DNA of 8,059 nt, from the NCBI GenBank assembly GCA_031266495.1, contig JAISAX010000808.1, positions 1 through 8,059 of the forward strand, written 5' to 3'. This DNA comes from Opitutaceae bacterium (GTDB lineage Bacteria > Verrucomicrobiota > Verrucomicrobiae > Opitutales > Opitutaceae). Positions 1-5,475 of this stretch are shown piece after piece. The position numbers and the translations under genes are program-made. The notes beneath the pieces were generated by a model. The model saw nothing but the letters and a program-made list of their open reading frames with translations, was not told the origin of the DNA and did not search any database. Numbering within the stretch: position 1 is the stretch's first letter; every line of letters begins with the position of its first letter.

Positions 1-113
1 GGCGCCGGGCCCATAAATGGTAACGTGACGGCCCGCGGGGGGGGCGGCTTCCCGGCGGCGGCGCCGCCTCGACAGTGAAACGTCGCCGGGCTGATCGGCG
101 GAGTGGCAAGAGG

Positions 114-153
114 CGAGGCGCTTCGCGCCTCGTCACAGCGGCAGGAATGCCGC
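114..153. repeat. Two adjacent small palindromes
   Basis: The first hairpin has 8-bp arms CGAGGCGC and GCGCCTCG around a TTC loop (114-132). The second has 6-bp arms GCGGCA and TGCCGC around a GGAA loop (138-153). Both are perfect and only 5 bp apart. No T-run follows on either strand, so they are not typical intrinsic terminators. They resemble extragenic palindromes, but neither carries the GTRG prefix seen at the two other palindromes in this window. Copy number in the genome is unknown. Confidence 0.5.
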
Positions 154-286
154 CGCTCCAGCCTGGCGCGGGTGCGGAGCGTGCGGGTTGTGATACCCGG
201 CGTCGCGGCGAGGTCCAACCAGGAAACGGAACCAGGAAGCCCGGAAGCATCAAGCCATCCGGGTCGGGCGCTCTGAATTGGACCGA

Positions 287-299
287 GGGGGGGGGGGGG
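287..299. repeat. G13 homopolymer
   Basis: Thirteen consecutive G residues lie outside any supported gene. Such a tract is prone to slippage in the cell and to length errors in sequencing, so the exact length should be treated with caution. Confidence 0.8.
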
Positions 300-333
300 A
301 GGACTGCCTGGCAAGGTGAAGGCTGGCGGCGTT

Positions 334-468
334 TTGCCGCACCTCACTCCAGCCACATTTCCGGCAGGAGGACGCGGTTGCCGCGCGGGCGGCGGGCGTC
401 GTAGAGTCCGAAGTCCGGTTTGCCCGATTCCTTGCGGGCGCGTACGAAGGCGAGCTGCTTTTCCTGGT
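334..468 (-). pseudogene. 3'-end remnant of a DUF3592-like membrane protein gene (direct repeat copy A)
   Basis: On the minus strand, a frame ending at a TGA at 344-346 encodes 39 residues starting EKQLAFVRARKE and ending LLPEMWLE. These match the C-terminal tail of the intact protein at 2196-3089 at 35 of 39 positions. At the DNA level 334-468 aligns without gaps to 2186-2320, with about 11 mismatches in 135 bp (about 92%). Similarity stops abruptly at 468: the bases beyond bear no relation to the body of the intact gene, there is no membrane segment, and no suitable in-frame ATG lies nearby. The simplest reading is a truncated duplicate. A less likely alternative is that this 40-residue tail is itself a dispersed repeat that was captured by the intact gene. 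Confidence 0.7.
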
Positions 469-532
469 GCTCATTCCATAAGGGGGGTGCAATTGAAAGT
501 GGTGGGAAGCCTGGTGTTTCGCCTGAGCCGTC

Positions 533-557
533 GTAGGGGCGCACTTCACGTGCGCCC
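533..557 (+). repeat. REP-like palindrome with GTAG prefix
   Basis: The tetranucleotide GTAG (533-536) is followed directly by a perfect hairpin with arms GGGCGCAC (537-544) and GTGCGCCC (550-557) and a TTCAC loop. A GTRG tetranucleotide at the foot of a small palindrome is the described architecture of REP elements recognised by RAYT (REP-associated tyrosine) transposases. No such transposase is encoded in this window, so assignment to that class is inference from shape. Confidence 0.5.
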
Positions 558-616
558 GTTGTCGTTGATGAACATCGACGCTTCATCCTGCGAACACGCG
601 AACGGGCGCACTTCAC
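550..616. repeat. Inverted and direct partial copies of the REP-like unit
   Basis: An 11-bp arm at 550-560 (GTGCGCCCGTT) is perfectly complementary to 601-611 (AACGGGCGCAC). In addition, the 13 bases at 537-549 recur in direct orientation at 604-616 (GGGCGCACTTCAC). The unit at 604-616 lacks its own second arm and looks like half of the upstream palindrome, so the region may be a degraded pair of elements. Confidence 0.45.
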
Positions 617-802
617 TGTATGGACTCGGGTCAAGGGTAACAGAAGTACCGGGTGAGGGGAAACAGTTTTTGTCGAGAGGGAAAAGGTGATGATAATGAC
701 CCATTGGGAGGGGGGAAGGAGAGGAAAGATCAATAAGGCCGAGGGAGAAGGAGGAGAAGCAGACGCGATAAATGCCAGAAGAGGCCATGGGGCGTGATTG
801 GA
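617..802. other. Purine-rich non-coding stretch upstream of the ATPase gene
   Basis: The plus strand is strongly purine-rich, with repeated GGAG, GAGGA and GGGGGG blocks around 700-760. No open frame here has plausible protein character: the minus-strand frame through it is serine- and proline-rich and continues as the antisense of the ATPase gene. A promoter for the ATPase gene would be expected here, but I cannot identify convincing -35 and -10 boxes. Confidence 0.5.
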
Positions 803-837
803 TTTGCAAATTGAAGACTAAATCTTCAATTTGCAAA
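803..837 (+). promoter_or_regulatory. Perfect 15-bp AT-rich hairpin at the ATPase start
   Basis: The arms TTTGCAAATTGAAGA (803-817) and TCTTCAATTTGCAAA (823-837) are perfectly complementary and flank the 5-base loop CTAAA. The right arm ends 5 bases before the ATG at 843 and contains the alternative in-frame TTG at 831. In RNA the stem would bury the region where a ribosome binds. In DNA it could be an operator for a dimeric regulator or the end of a mobile unit. The sequence shows the hairpin; its role is inference. Confidence 0.65.
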
Positions 838-842
838 AGATC

Positions 843-2009
843 ATGATTCCCCGGACACTCGAAAAAGCAGCCGCCGCGCTCCTCAAAAAATACCCCGCCA
901 TCACCATCACCGGCCCGCGCCAGTCGGGTAAAACCACACTCGCTCGCCACCTCTTTCCCAAAAAACCTTATGTGAACCTTGAGGCTCCGGACATCCGTCG
1001 CTTTGCACAGGAAGACCCTCGTGCATTTTTCGCCGATTACGCGGACGGCGCCATCCTGGATGAAATCCAGCGCGTGCCGGAACTCCTGTCCTACCTGCAA
1101 CCTGTCCTCGACGACTCCGGCCAAAATGGCCGCTTCATTCTCACCGGCAGCCAGCAATTCGAGATGATGCAGCACCTCTCGCAATCGCTCGCCGGGCGCA
1201 CGGCGATCCTCCGCCTGCTCCCTTTCAGCCTTGGTGAGATTCAAAAATCACATGCCGATTTTACGGCCGACGACTGGATTTATATCGGCTTTTATCCGCG
1301 CATCCACCAGGCCGGGCTTCCGCCTTCGCAAGCCTATGCCGACTACTATGCGAGCTACGTCGAACGCGATATCCGCCAGCTCATCAACGTCCGCAATCAC
1401 TCCCTGTTCGATCGTTTTGTCCGTCTCTGTGCCGGGCGCGCCGGCCAGATTCTGAACCTCAACAGTCTCGCCGCCGACGCCGGCATCACGCACCCCACCG
1501 CCCGCGAATGGCTTTCCTTGCTGGAGACATCGTTCATCGTTTTCACGCTGACTCCCTTCTTCGCCAACACCACCAAGCGCCTCACCAAATCCCCCAAGCT
1601 CTATTTTTACGACACCGGCCTCGCCGCCTGGTTGTGCGGAATCACGGAGGCCGGACAGCTTGCGACGCATCCCCTGCGCGGCGCATTTTTTGAAAACCTG
1701 GCTGTATTGGAAATTCAAAAACACAATTTCAACCACACCCTCAACCGCCGGATTCACTACTTTCGCGACAATCTGTGCGAAGTGGATGTGCTGTGGCCGA
1801 GTCAGGGCAAATTTCTCCCTGTTGAAATAAAATCGGGCCAAACCATCGCCACTGACTTTTCGAGGGGCACGGATTATTTTCGCAAGAATTTCCACCGTCA
1901 CTGTCTCCCTGAAAGCTTGATCGTTTATGGGGGAAACACATCCCGCAAAACCAGCGACGGCCTGCACTACTGCCCGCTCGCAAAACTCTCCCGCTCACTG
2001 CCGGGATAA
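843..2009 (+). CDS. AAA+ ATPase with C-terminal DUF4143 domain
   Basis: The 388-residue product, of usual length for the family, belongs to the AAA-family ATPases with a DUF4143 tail. These are common, often multi-copy accessory proteins whose biological role is poorly defined. From the N terminus: Walker A GPRQSGKT at 24-31, Walker B (GAILDEIQ) at 69-76, a sensor-like ILTGSQ at 99-104, and a conserved SLAGR at about 115-119. The DUF4143 region follows from about residue 175, with the typical YFYDTGLAAWL near 254-264 and GAFFENLAVLEI near 280-291. A late EVDVLW...LPVEIKSG segment (313-331) has the spacing of a PD-(D/E)xK nuclease-like core, which is inference only. The ATG at 843 is chosen because relatives typically begin with MIPR. 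An in-frame TTG at 831 would add four residues but lies inside the hairpin arm. No good Shine-Dalgarno sequence is visible. No toxin or antitoxin partner and no transposase lies beside it. Confidence 0.93.
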   Translation: MIPRTLEKAAAALLKKYPAITITGPRQSGKTTLARHLFPKKPYVNLEAPDIRRFAQEDPRAFFADYADGAILDEIQRVPELLSYLQPVLDDSGQNGRFILTGSQQFEMMQHLSQSLAGRTAILRLLPFSLGEIQKSHADFTADDWIYIGFYPRIHQAGLPPSQAYADYYASYVERDIRQLINVRNHSLFDRFVRLCAGRAGQILNLNSLAADAGITHPTAREWLSLLETSFIVFTLTPFFANTTKRLTKSPKLYFYDTGLAAWLCGITEAGQLATHPLRGAFFENLAVLEIQKHNFNHTLNRRIHYFRDNLCEVDVLWPSQGKFLPVEIKSGQTIATDFSRGTDYFRKNFHRHCLPESLIVYGGNTSRKTSDGLHYCPLAKLSRSLPG

Positions 2010-2047
2010 ACCGTTTTTACCCGGTCTTCCCCCCCCCCTTTTTTTTT
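2001..2047 (+). terminator. Possible terminator after the ATPase gene, non-canonical
   Basis: A stem pairs CCGGG (2001-2005) with CCCGG (2020-2024) and continues with TAAA against TTTA after one bulged A, so it includes the TAA stop codon. A C10 run (2029-2038) and a T9 run (2039-2047) follow. The T-run lies 14 bases beyond the stem instead of next to it, so intrinsic termination is plausible but not textbook. The C10-T9 tract is also a length-error hotspot. Confidence 0.3.
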
Positions 2048-2195
2048 GTGTGTATACATGCATGAGTAAATATCCAGATGTTGGATACATATGCTCTTCT
2101 CCCCATCTCCGCGCCATTCGTTTACGCCCGGGAAGTTCCATGCGCGGATCATTATCGCTGCCGTATTGGAGATCGTGAACGTGTCTTGCCGCGCT
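2048..2195. other. Convergent intergenic region with weak AT-rich hairpin
   Basis: This separates the ATPase gene from the convergently transcribed membrane-protein gene. It includes the palindromes GTATAC and ATGCAT near 2052-2064 and a hairpin with arms TATCCA (2071-2076) and TGGATA (2082-2087). Read on the minus strand, that hairpin is followed by TTTA and could be a weak terminator for the gene ending at 2196. No gene is seen. The last ten bases (2186-2195) already belong to direct repeat copy B. Confidence 0.4.
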
Positions 2196-2320
2196 TCACT
2201 CCAGCCACATTTCCGGCAGGAGGACGCGGTTGCCGCGCGGGCGACGGGCGTCGTAGAGGCCGAAGACCGGTTTTCCCGACTTCTTGCGGGTGCGTACGAA
2301 GGCGAGCGGCTTTTCCAGGT
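2186..2320. repeat. Direct repeat copy B, within the 3' end of the membrane-protein gene
   Basis: This is the intact partner of the repeat at 334-468, offset by 1852 bp in the same orientation, gap-free and about 92% identical. It covers the last 40 codons, the stop codon and about 10 bp beyond the intact gene. The two copies bracket the complete ATPase gene and its hairpin. Confidence 0.85.
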
Positions 2321-3089
2321 AAAGACGCAGGCTGGAAGAGGGCGCCTCCGGGCGATCCTCGGGCCGGAGTGTCACGCGGAAGACTTGCCGGTTGTTGATA
2401 CGGGTGTTGGTCCCGTCGATGGCGACGATCCGGAAATCACCGAGCGTGCCGTGGCGCAGCAGCCAGAGCACGCGCTGGCGGGAACGAATACAGAACCAGA
2501 TGAAGCACGCGCCGACAGCCGGGAAAATGACGACAAAACCCGATGCCGCGCTCCCCCGGCTCAGGCGTGCGCCCTCGATGCAGGCGAGCGAAGGGTCGGC
2601 AGGGTGGTGACGCACAGTCACAACGGCTCCGGGCTGCCAGCGTTGGCCGGTCGTGAAACATTCACCGGAGAGAAGCGCGGCTGCGACGGCGGGAGCCGCC
2701 GGACTGTTTCCACCGGCACCGGGTTTTTCGGGCAGGACGGGGACGGGCGAAAATTCGAAGGTGTAGCGCATCACCCTGACGTTGTTGATGCTCATGTTCG
2801 TTTCGGCGACGTCGACAACCTGGCCGCGCGTTTCAACGTGCGAGCGGGCCAGCGACCATTCGCGGGGAAGCGTCCATGGAAAGAAGAACCAGAGGAAGGG
2901 CAGGCCGAAGAGAAAGAAGATCAACCCGAGGATGCCGACGGCGAGCGGAGCGGAGGAGCGCAACGCGGCCTTGCGTAGTGCCGGCGGGATTTCGCGGGGG
3001 GCGGGCGAACCGAGAAACCCGCCGAGCATCTCGTCGGTAATCGTGGAGGCAGAGGGAGTCGCGGGGGTGTCGTCGGAAGGGAAGGACAT
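2196..3089 (-). CDS. DUF3592-like two-helix membrane protein
   Basis: The 297-residue protein has a polar N-terminal tail, a first hydrophobic helix at about 47-72 (GILGLIFFLFGLPFLWFFF region) and a second at about 183-201. The segment between them, starting near HVETRGQVVDV and ending near VTVRHHPADPSLACIEG, has the look of a DUF3592 domain: a beta-rich stretch ending in the family's usual 'V.V.y.p.nP' pattern. After the second helix the motif recurs: TNMSINNVRVMRYT (97-110) and TNTRINNRQVFRVT (227-240), which suggests an internal duplication. The C-terminal 40 residues are rich in basic residues and are duplicated at 334-468. The function is unknown. The minus strand is preferred over the overlapping plus-strand frame because of the membrane helices and domain pattern. 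The ATG is the first suitable start and has no Shine-Dalgarno sequence. Confidence 0.85.
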   Translation of the reverse strand: MSFPSDDTPATPSASTITDEMLGGFLGSPAPREIPPALRKAALRSSAPLAVGILGLIFFLFGLPFLWFFFPWTLPREWSLARSHVETRGQVVDVAETNMSINNVRVMRYTFEFSPVPVLPEKPGAGGNSPAAPAVAAALLSGECFTTGQRWQPGAVVTVRHHPADPSLACIEGARLSRGSAASGFVVIFPAVGACFIWFCIRSRQRVLWLLRHGTLGDFRIVAIDGTNTRINNRQVFRVTLRPEDRPEAPSSSLRLYLEKPLAFVRTRKKSGKPVFGLYDARRPRGNRVLLPEMWLE

Positions 3090-3341
3090 GGAGGGAGAGA
3101 TTAACCGCTAATGGACGCTGATGAACAAGAGCGGCTTGCGCCGCAGCCGAAGCATTGGCCGCAAAGGATCGTAAAAATCATACTGCCCGGCGAGGATCTT
3201 CCGCGCGCCTCCAGGCGCGATGGCAGGCTTTATACGCATAAAATTTTTTACGTCCTTTTGCGGCTGATCGGATCGGAATTCGGAGCGCCGTATTGTCGGG
3301 AAACATCGTCGGCAAAGACCATGTGCTACAGGCGGTGATTT
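3090..3341. other. Intergenic region between two minus-strand membrane-protein genes
   Basis: No gene is seen. Next to the downstream gene start lie two imperfect 10-bp units, CGCTAATGGA (3106-3115) and CGCTGATGAA (3116-3125). A perfect 6-bp hairpin with arms CGCGCC and GGCGCG and a TCCA loop lies at 3204-3219. An AT-rich island at about 3229-3253 (minus strand: TTTTATGCGTATAAA) could hold a -10 element for the gene at 2196-3089, but no clear -35 box accompanies it. The 252-bp gap argues that the two flanking genes have separate promoters. Confidence 0.45.
3106..3125. repeat. Two imperfect 10-bp tandem units
   Basis: CGCTAATGGA is followed immediately by CGCTGATGAA (7 of 10 positions identical), 16 bp upstream of the membrane-protein start on the minus strand. 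Similar short 'CGCTAATGAA'-type repeats occur between genes in other bacterial genomes, from memory. Whether this is such an element or chance cannot be decided from one copy. Confidence 0.35.
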
Positions 3342-3890
3342 TTATTCCACCACGATGCCGGTCGAGAGGGTGGCGAAATCCTGCATGGGGGTGCAGACGT
3401 CGATATCGCCTCCGTGGAAGCCTTTCCGTTTCGCCTTGAGCGTGAAAACGACGTCCAGCGAGTCGGACGGTTGCAGCGGGCGATTGAAATAGAAGGAGTG
3501 AAAATCGAGCGTCTTTTGCGGCGCCTCCGCGGCGGGTGACACTTCGACAATCTCGAAGCCCGACAGGAGGCTGTCGTAGATGTCGATGCTTTCGAGGGTG
3601 GTCCGGGAGGTGTGCGGATTGGCCGTGCGGATCGCCAGCCTGAACGTCTCCCCGTGGGCGACGCGGGCGGGGTACTCGATCTGCACCTGGAAGGGCGGCA
3701 GATCGGCGGAGGGGCCGGAATCCGATGCAACGACGGAGGGCGGTTCTTCCGGTGACGGAAAAAGCGAGGGCATGGCACCGGTCTTTTTCAGGAGGGGGAC
3801 AAAAACCAGGAACGCGCAAAGCGCGAGGCCCGCTATCCAGAAGAGGCTGGTGGCGATGAAGGTGACAACGATGGTGAGGATGGTTTTCAT
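3342..3890 (-). CDS. Small membrane-anchored protein with a beta-rich extracytoplasmic domain
   Basis: The 182-residue product starts MKTILTIVVTF and has one long hydrophobic segment (about residues 3-34), either an uncleaved anchor or a signal peptide. A proline- and serine-rich linker follows (about 40-66), then a domain of about 115 residues with alternating hydrophobic positions and strand-like segments (FQVQIEYPARV, TFRLAIRTANP, DSLDVVFTLKAKRKG). That pattern resembles immunoglobulin-like or DUF11-type folds that handle 'regular/irregular' beta strands, but I recognise no specific family. The last hydrophobic residues are STGIVVE. The open frame extends upstream to 4277, but that would overlap rimO and translate the palindrome, so the ATG at 3888-3890 is chosen. 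It lacks a Shine-Dalgarno sequence. Function is unknown; proximity to the DUF3592-like gene hints at a shared envelope role, by inference only. Confidence 0.75.
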   Translation of the reverse strand: MKTILTIVVTFIATSLFWIAGLALCAFLVFVPLLKKTGAMPSLFPSPEEPPSVVASDSGPSADLPPFQVQIEYPARVAHGETFRLAIRTANPHTSRTTLESIDIYDSLLSGFEIVEVSPAAEAPQKTLDFHSFYFNRPLQPSDSLDVVFTLKAKRKGFHGGDIDVCTPMQDFATLSTGIVVE

Positions 3891-3963
3891 TCCGGCAAGG
3901 ACGGGTGACAGGTGCGGATTGTGCGCGGAAGGATTTGCGTTTGGCGACAATGAACGCGAGCGG

Positions 3964-4047
3964 GTGGCACGGGCTTCCAGCCCGTGTTCCGGACACATGG
4001 CAGGATGGCCATGCCACGCTGACCCACGGGCTGGAAGCCCGTGCCAC
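3964..4047. repeat. Compound inverted palindrome (paired REP-like elements)
   Basis: Two 23-bp arms, 3964-3986 and 4025-4047, are perfect inverted copies. Each arm is itself GTGG plus a hairpin: CACGGGCT, loop TCC, AGCCCGTG (3968-3986 on the left arm). The 38-bp centre contains a further hairpin with arms CATGGC (3996-4001) and GCCATG (4008-4013). This head-to-head arrangement matches the organisation of bacterial interspersed mosaic elements, and GTGG fits the GTRG rule for REP elements. It starts 12 bp beyond the rimO stop and, lacking a T-run, is not a standard intrinsic terminator, although it may still stall or stabilise transcripts. Confidence 0.75.
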
Positions 4048-4059
4048 ATTGCGGCCGGA

Positions 4060-5475
4060 TCACTGCGCCTGCTTCGCCACCTTGCGTTCGCGCGGGGCTT
4101 CGCCTTGCGGGAGGGCGAGCAGGTCGTAGTCGGCGAAACCGGTGATGGTGACGTCGGCAAATTCGCCGGCGGGCAATTTGCGCGGCACGTACACGCGGCC
4201 ATCAATGTCGGGCGCGTCGGCTTCGCCGCGGGCGATGCCGGGCTCCTCCACCAGAACGCGAAGTTTTTGGCCGACATGGCGTTCGCTGACCTGCGCGGCG
4301 ATTTCCTTTTGCAGGCTCATCGTCCGGTGCCAGCGGGCGTCCTTTTCCTTGAAGGGAATCTGGTCGGCCATGCGGGCGGCTTTCGTGCCTTCTTCCTGCG
4401 AGTAGCGGAAAACGCCGAGGCGCTCAAACTGCGTGTCGCGAATGAACCGGCACAACTCCTCGACGTCGTCTTCCGTCTCGCCGGGGAAGCCGACGATGAA
4501 CGTCGTGCGCACGGCGATACCGGGGATGCCGGTGCGGATACGGGCGATGAGATCGCGGATGTAGCCGCCGCTCGTCTCGCGCCGCATCAGGCCGAGCATG
4601 CGGTCGCTGATGTGCTGGAGAGGGATGTCGATGTAGCGGGCGACCTTGGGGCATTCGGCGATGGTGCGGATGAGTTCGTCGCTCCAGTGCGCGGGGTGCG
4701 TGTAGAGGAGGCGTATCCAGAAATCTCCCTCGATGGCGTCGAGTTCGCGGAGCAGCGTGGTGAGCGCGGCGCCGCGCGAGGAATCGACGGGCGTGCGCGG
4801 GTTGGGCCGCTGCTCCCAGGTGTCCATGCCGAAGTAGGTGGTGTCCTGCGAGATCAGGTTGATCTCCTTCACGCCTTCGGCGACGAGCTGGCGGGCTTCG
4901 GCGACGACGCTTTCGACGGTGCGCGAACGGTGGCGTCCGCGAATCCGCGGGATGATGCAGAACGCGCAGGGGTGGTTGCAGCCCTCGGCGATCTTGATGT
5001 ACGCGGTGTGTTTGGGGGTGAGCCGGAAGCGCGGCGTGTCGTAGTCGGGAATGTACGTGGAGCGGCCCTGGATGTAGTTGGCGGGAGCGTCCTTTTTCCC
5101 GCCGCGCCTGACGCCGGTGATCTCCTTGATGATGGAGGCGACCTGCGTGAGCTGGTCGAGGCCGATGAAGGCGTCCACTTCGGGCATGGCGGACGGCAGC
5201 TCTTTGGAAAAGCGCTGCGACATGCAGCCGGCGACAATGAGTTTTTGCCCCGAACGGCGTCTGGAGAGGCCGCGGGCCTGGTGGGCGGCGAGGATGTGGT
5301 TGATCGATTCTTCCTTGGACGAGTCGATGAAGGAGCAGGTGTTGACGATGATGACGTCGGCTTTCTCCGTTTCGGGCACGACCATCATGCCGGCCTTGTG
5401 GAGATGGCCCACCATGATCTCGCTATCGACGAGATTCTTGGCGCAACCGAGTGAGACGAGACTGACTTTGAGCAT
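4060..5475 (-). CDS. rimO: Ribosomal protein S12 methylthiotransferase RimO
   Basis: RimO is a radical-SAM enzyme that adds a methylthio group to the beta carbon of a conserved aspartate of ribosomal protein S12, using two [4Fe-4S] clusters in the cytoplasm. The 471-residue product has all three expected parts. The N-terminal UPF0004 domain carries the three cluster cysteines C11 (SLGCAKNLVDSE), C47 (NTCSFI) and C84 (AGCMSQR). The radical-SAM core has C166, C170 and C173 in GCNHPCAFCIIPRIRGR, with DIPLQH (283-288) and FIVGFPGE (326-333). A TRAM RNA-binding-type domain spans about 400-458. The SLGCAKN start, DIPLQH and the overall length distinguish it from the tRNA-modifying MiaB. The open frame reaches 5661, but the family begins exactly at MLKVSLVSLGC, so the ATG at 5475 is chosen. 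No strong Shine-Dalgarno sequence precedes it. All key residues are intact. Confidence 0.97.
   Translation of the reverse strand: MLKVSLVSLGCAKNLVDSEIMVGHLHKAGMMVVPETEKADVIIVNTCSFIDSSKEESINHILAAHQARGLSRRRSGQKLIVAGCMSQRFSKELPSAMPEVDAFIGLDQLTQVASIIKEITGVRRGGKKDAPANYIQGRSTYIPDYDTPRFRLTPKHTAYIKIAEGCNHPCAFCIIPRIRGRHRSRTVESVVAEARQLVAEGVKEINLISQDTTYFGMDTWEQRPNPRTPVDSSRGAALTTLLRELDAIEGDFWIRLLYTHPAHWSDELIRTIAECPKVARYIDIPLQHISDRMLGLMRRETSGGYIRDLIARIRTGIPGIAVRTTFIVGFPGETEDDVEELCRFIRDTQFERLGVFRYSQEEGTKAARMADQIPFKEKDARWHRTMSLQKEIAAQVSERHVGQKLRVLVEEPGIARGEADAPDIDGRVYVPRKLPAGEFADVTITGFADYDLLALPQGEAPRERKVAKQAQ

Larger units (their letters stand above)
1..333. other. Gene-free, repeat-rich intergenic stretch
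   Basis: No convincing gene is seen here. The open frames are arginine-rich, proline-rich or low-complexity and look like by-products of high GC content. The stretch holds an 8-G run at 37-44, a perfect 12-bp palindrome (GGCGGCGCCGCC) at 57-68, two adjacent hairpins at 114-153 and a 13-G run at 287-299. Any gene to the left lies outside the window. Confidence 0.6.

Noticed and set aside
75..404. 109-codon arginine-rich plus-strand frame near the left edge
   Set aside because: It covers hairpins, the G13 run and the reverse strand of the gene remnant, with no motif or start signal.
546..1244. 232-codon minus-strand open frame upstream of and opposite the ATPase gene
   Set aside because: Most of it is antisense to the ATPase, and the rest is serine/proline-rich non-coding sequence.
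2091..2978. 295-codon plus-strand open frame opposite the DUF3592-like gene
   Set aside because: The minus-strand product has two membrane helices and a domain pattern. This one is charged low-complexity sequence without motifs.
3178..4047. 289-codon minus-strand open frame across the small membrane-protein gene
   Set aside because: It is in the wrong frame relative to the membrane protein, begins inside the REP-like palindrome and has low-complexity sequence.
3891..4277. Upstream extension of the 182-residue membrane protein to a 311-residue form
   Set aside because: It would overlap rimO by 218 bp and translate the palindrome. The ATG at 3890 gives a clean hydrophobic N terminus.
3580..5454. 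624-codon plus-strand open frame opposite rimO
   Set aside because: It is the antisense of the clear rimO gene and runs through the palindromic repeat. Its glycine-, alanine- and aspartate-rich composition is a by-product of GC codon bias.
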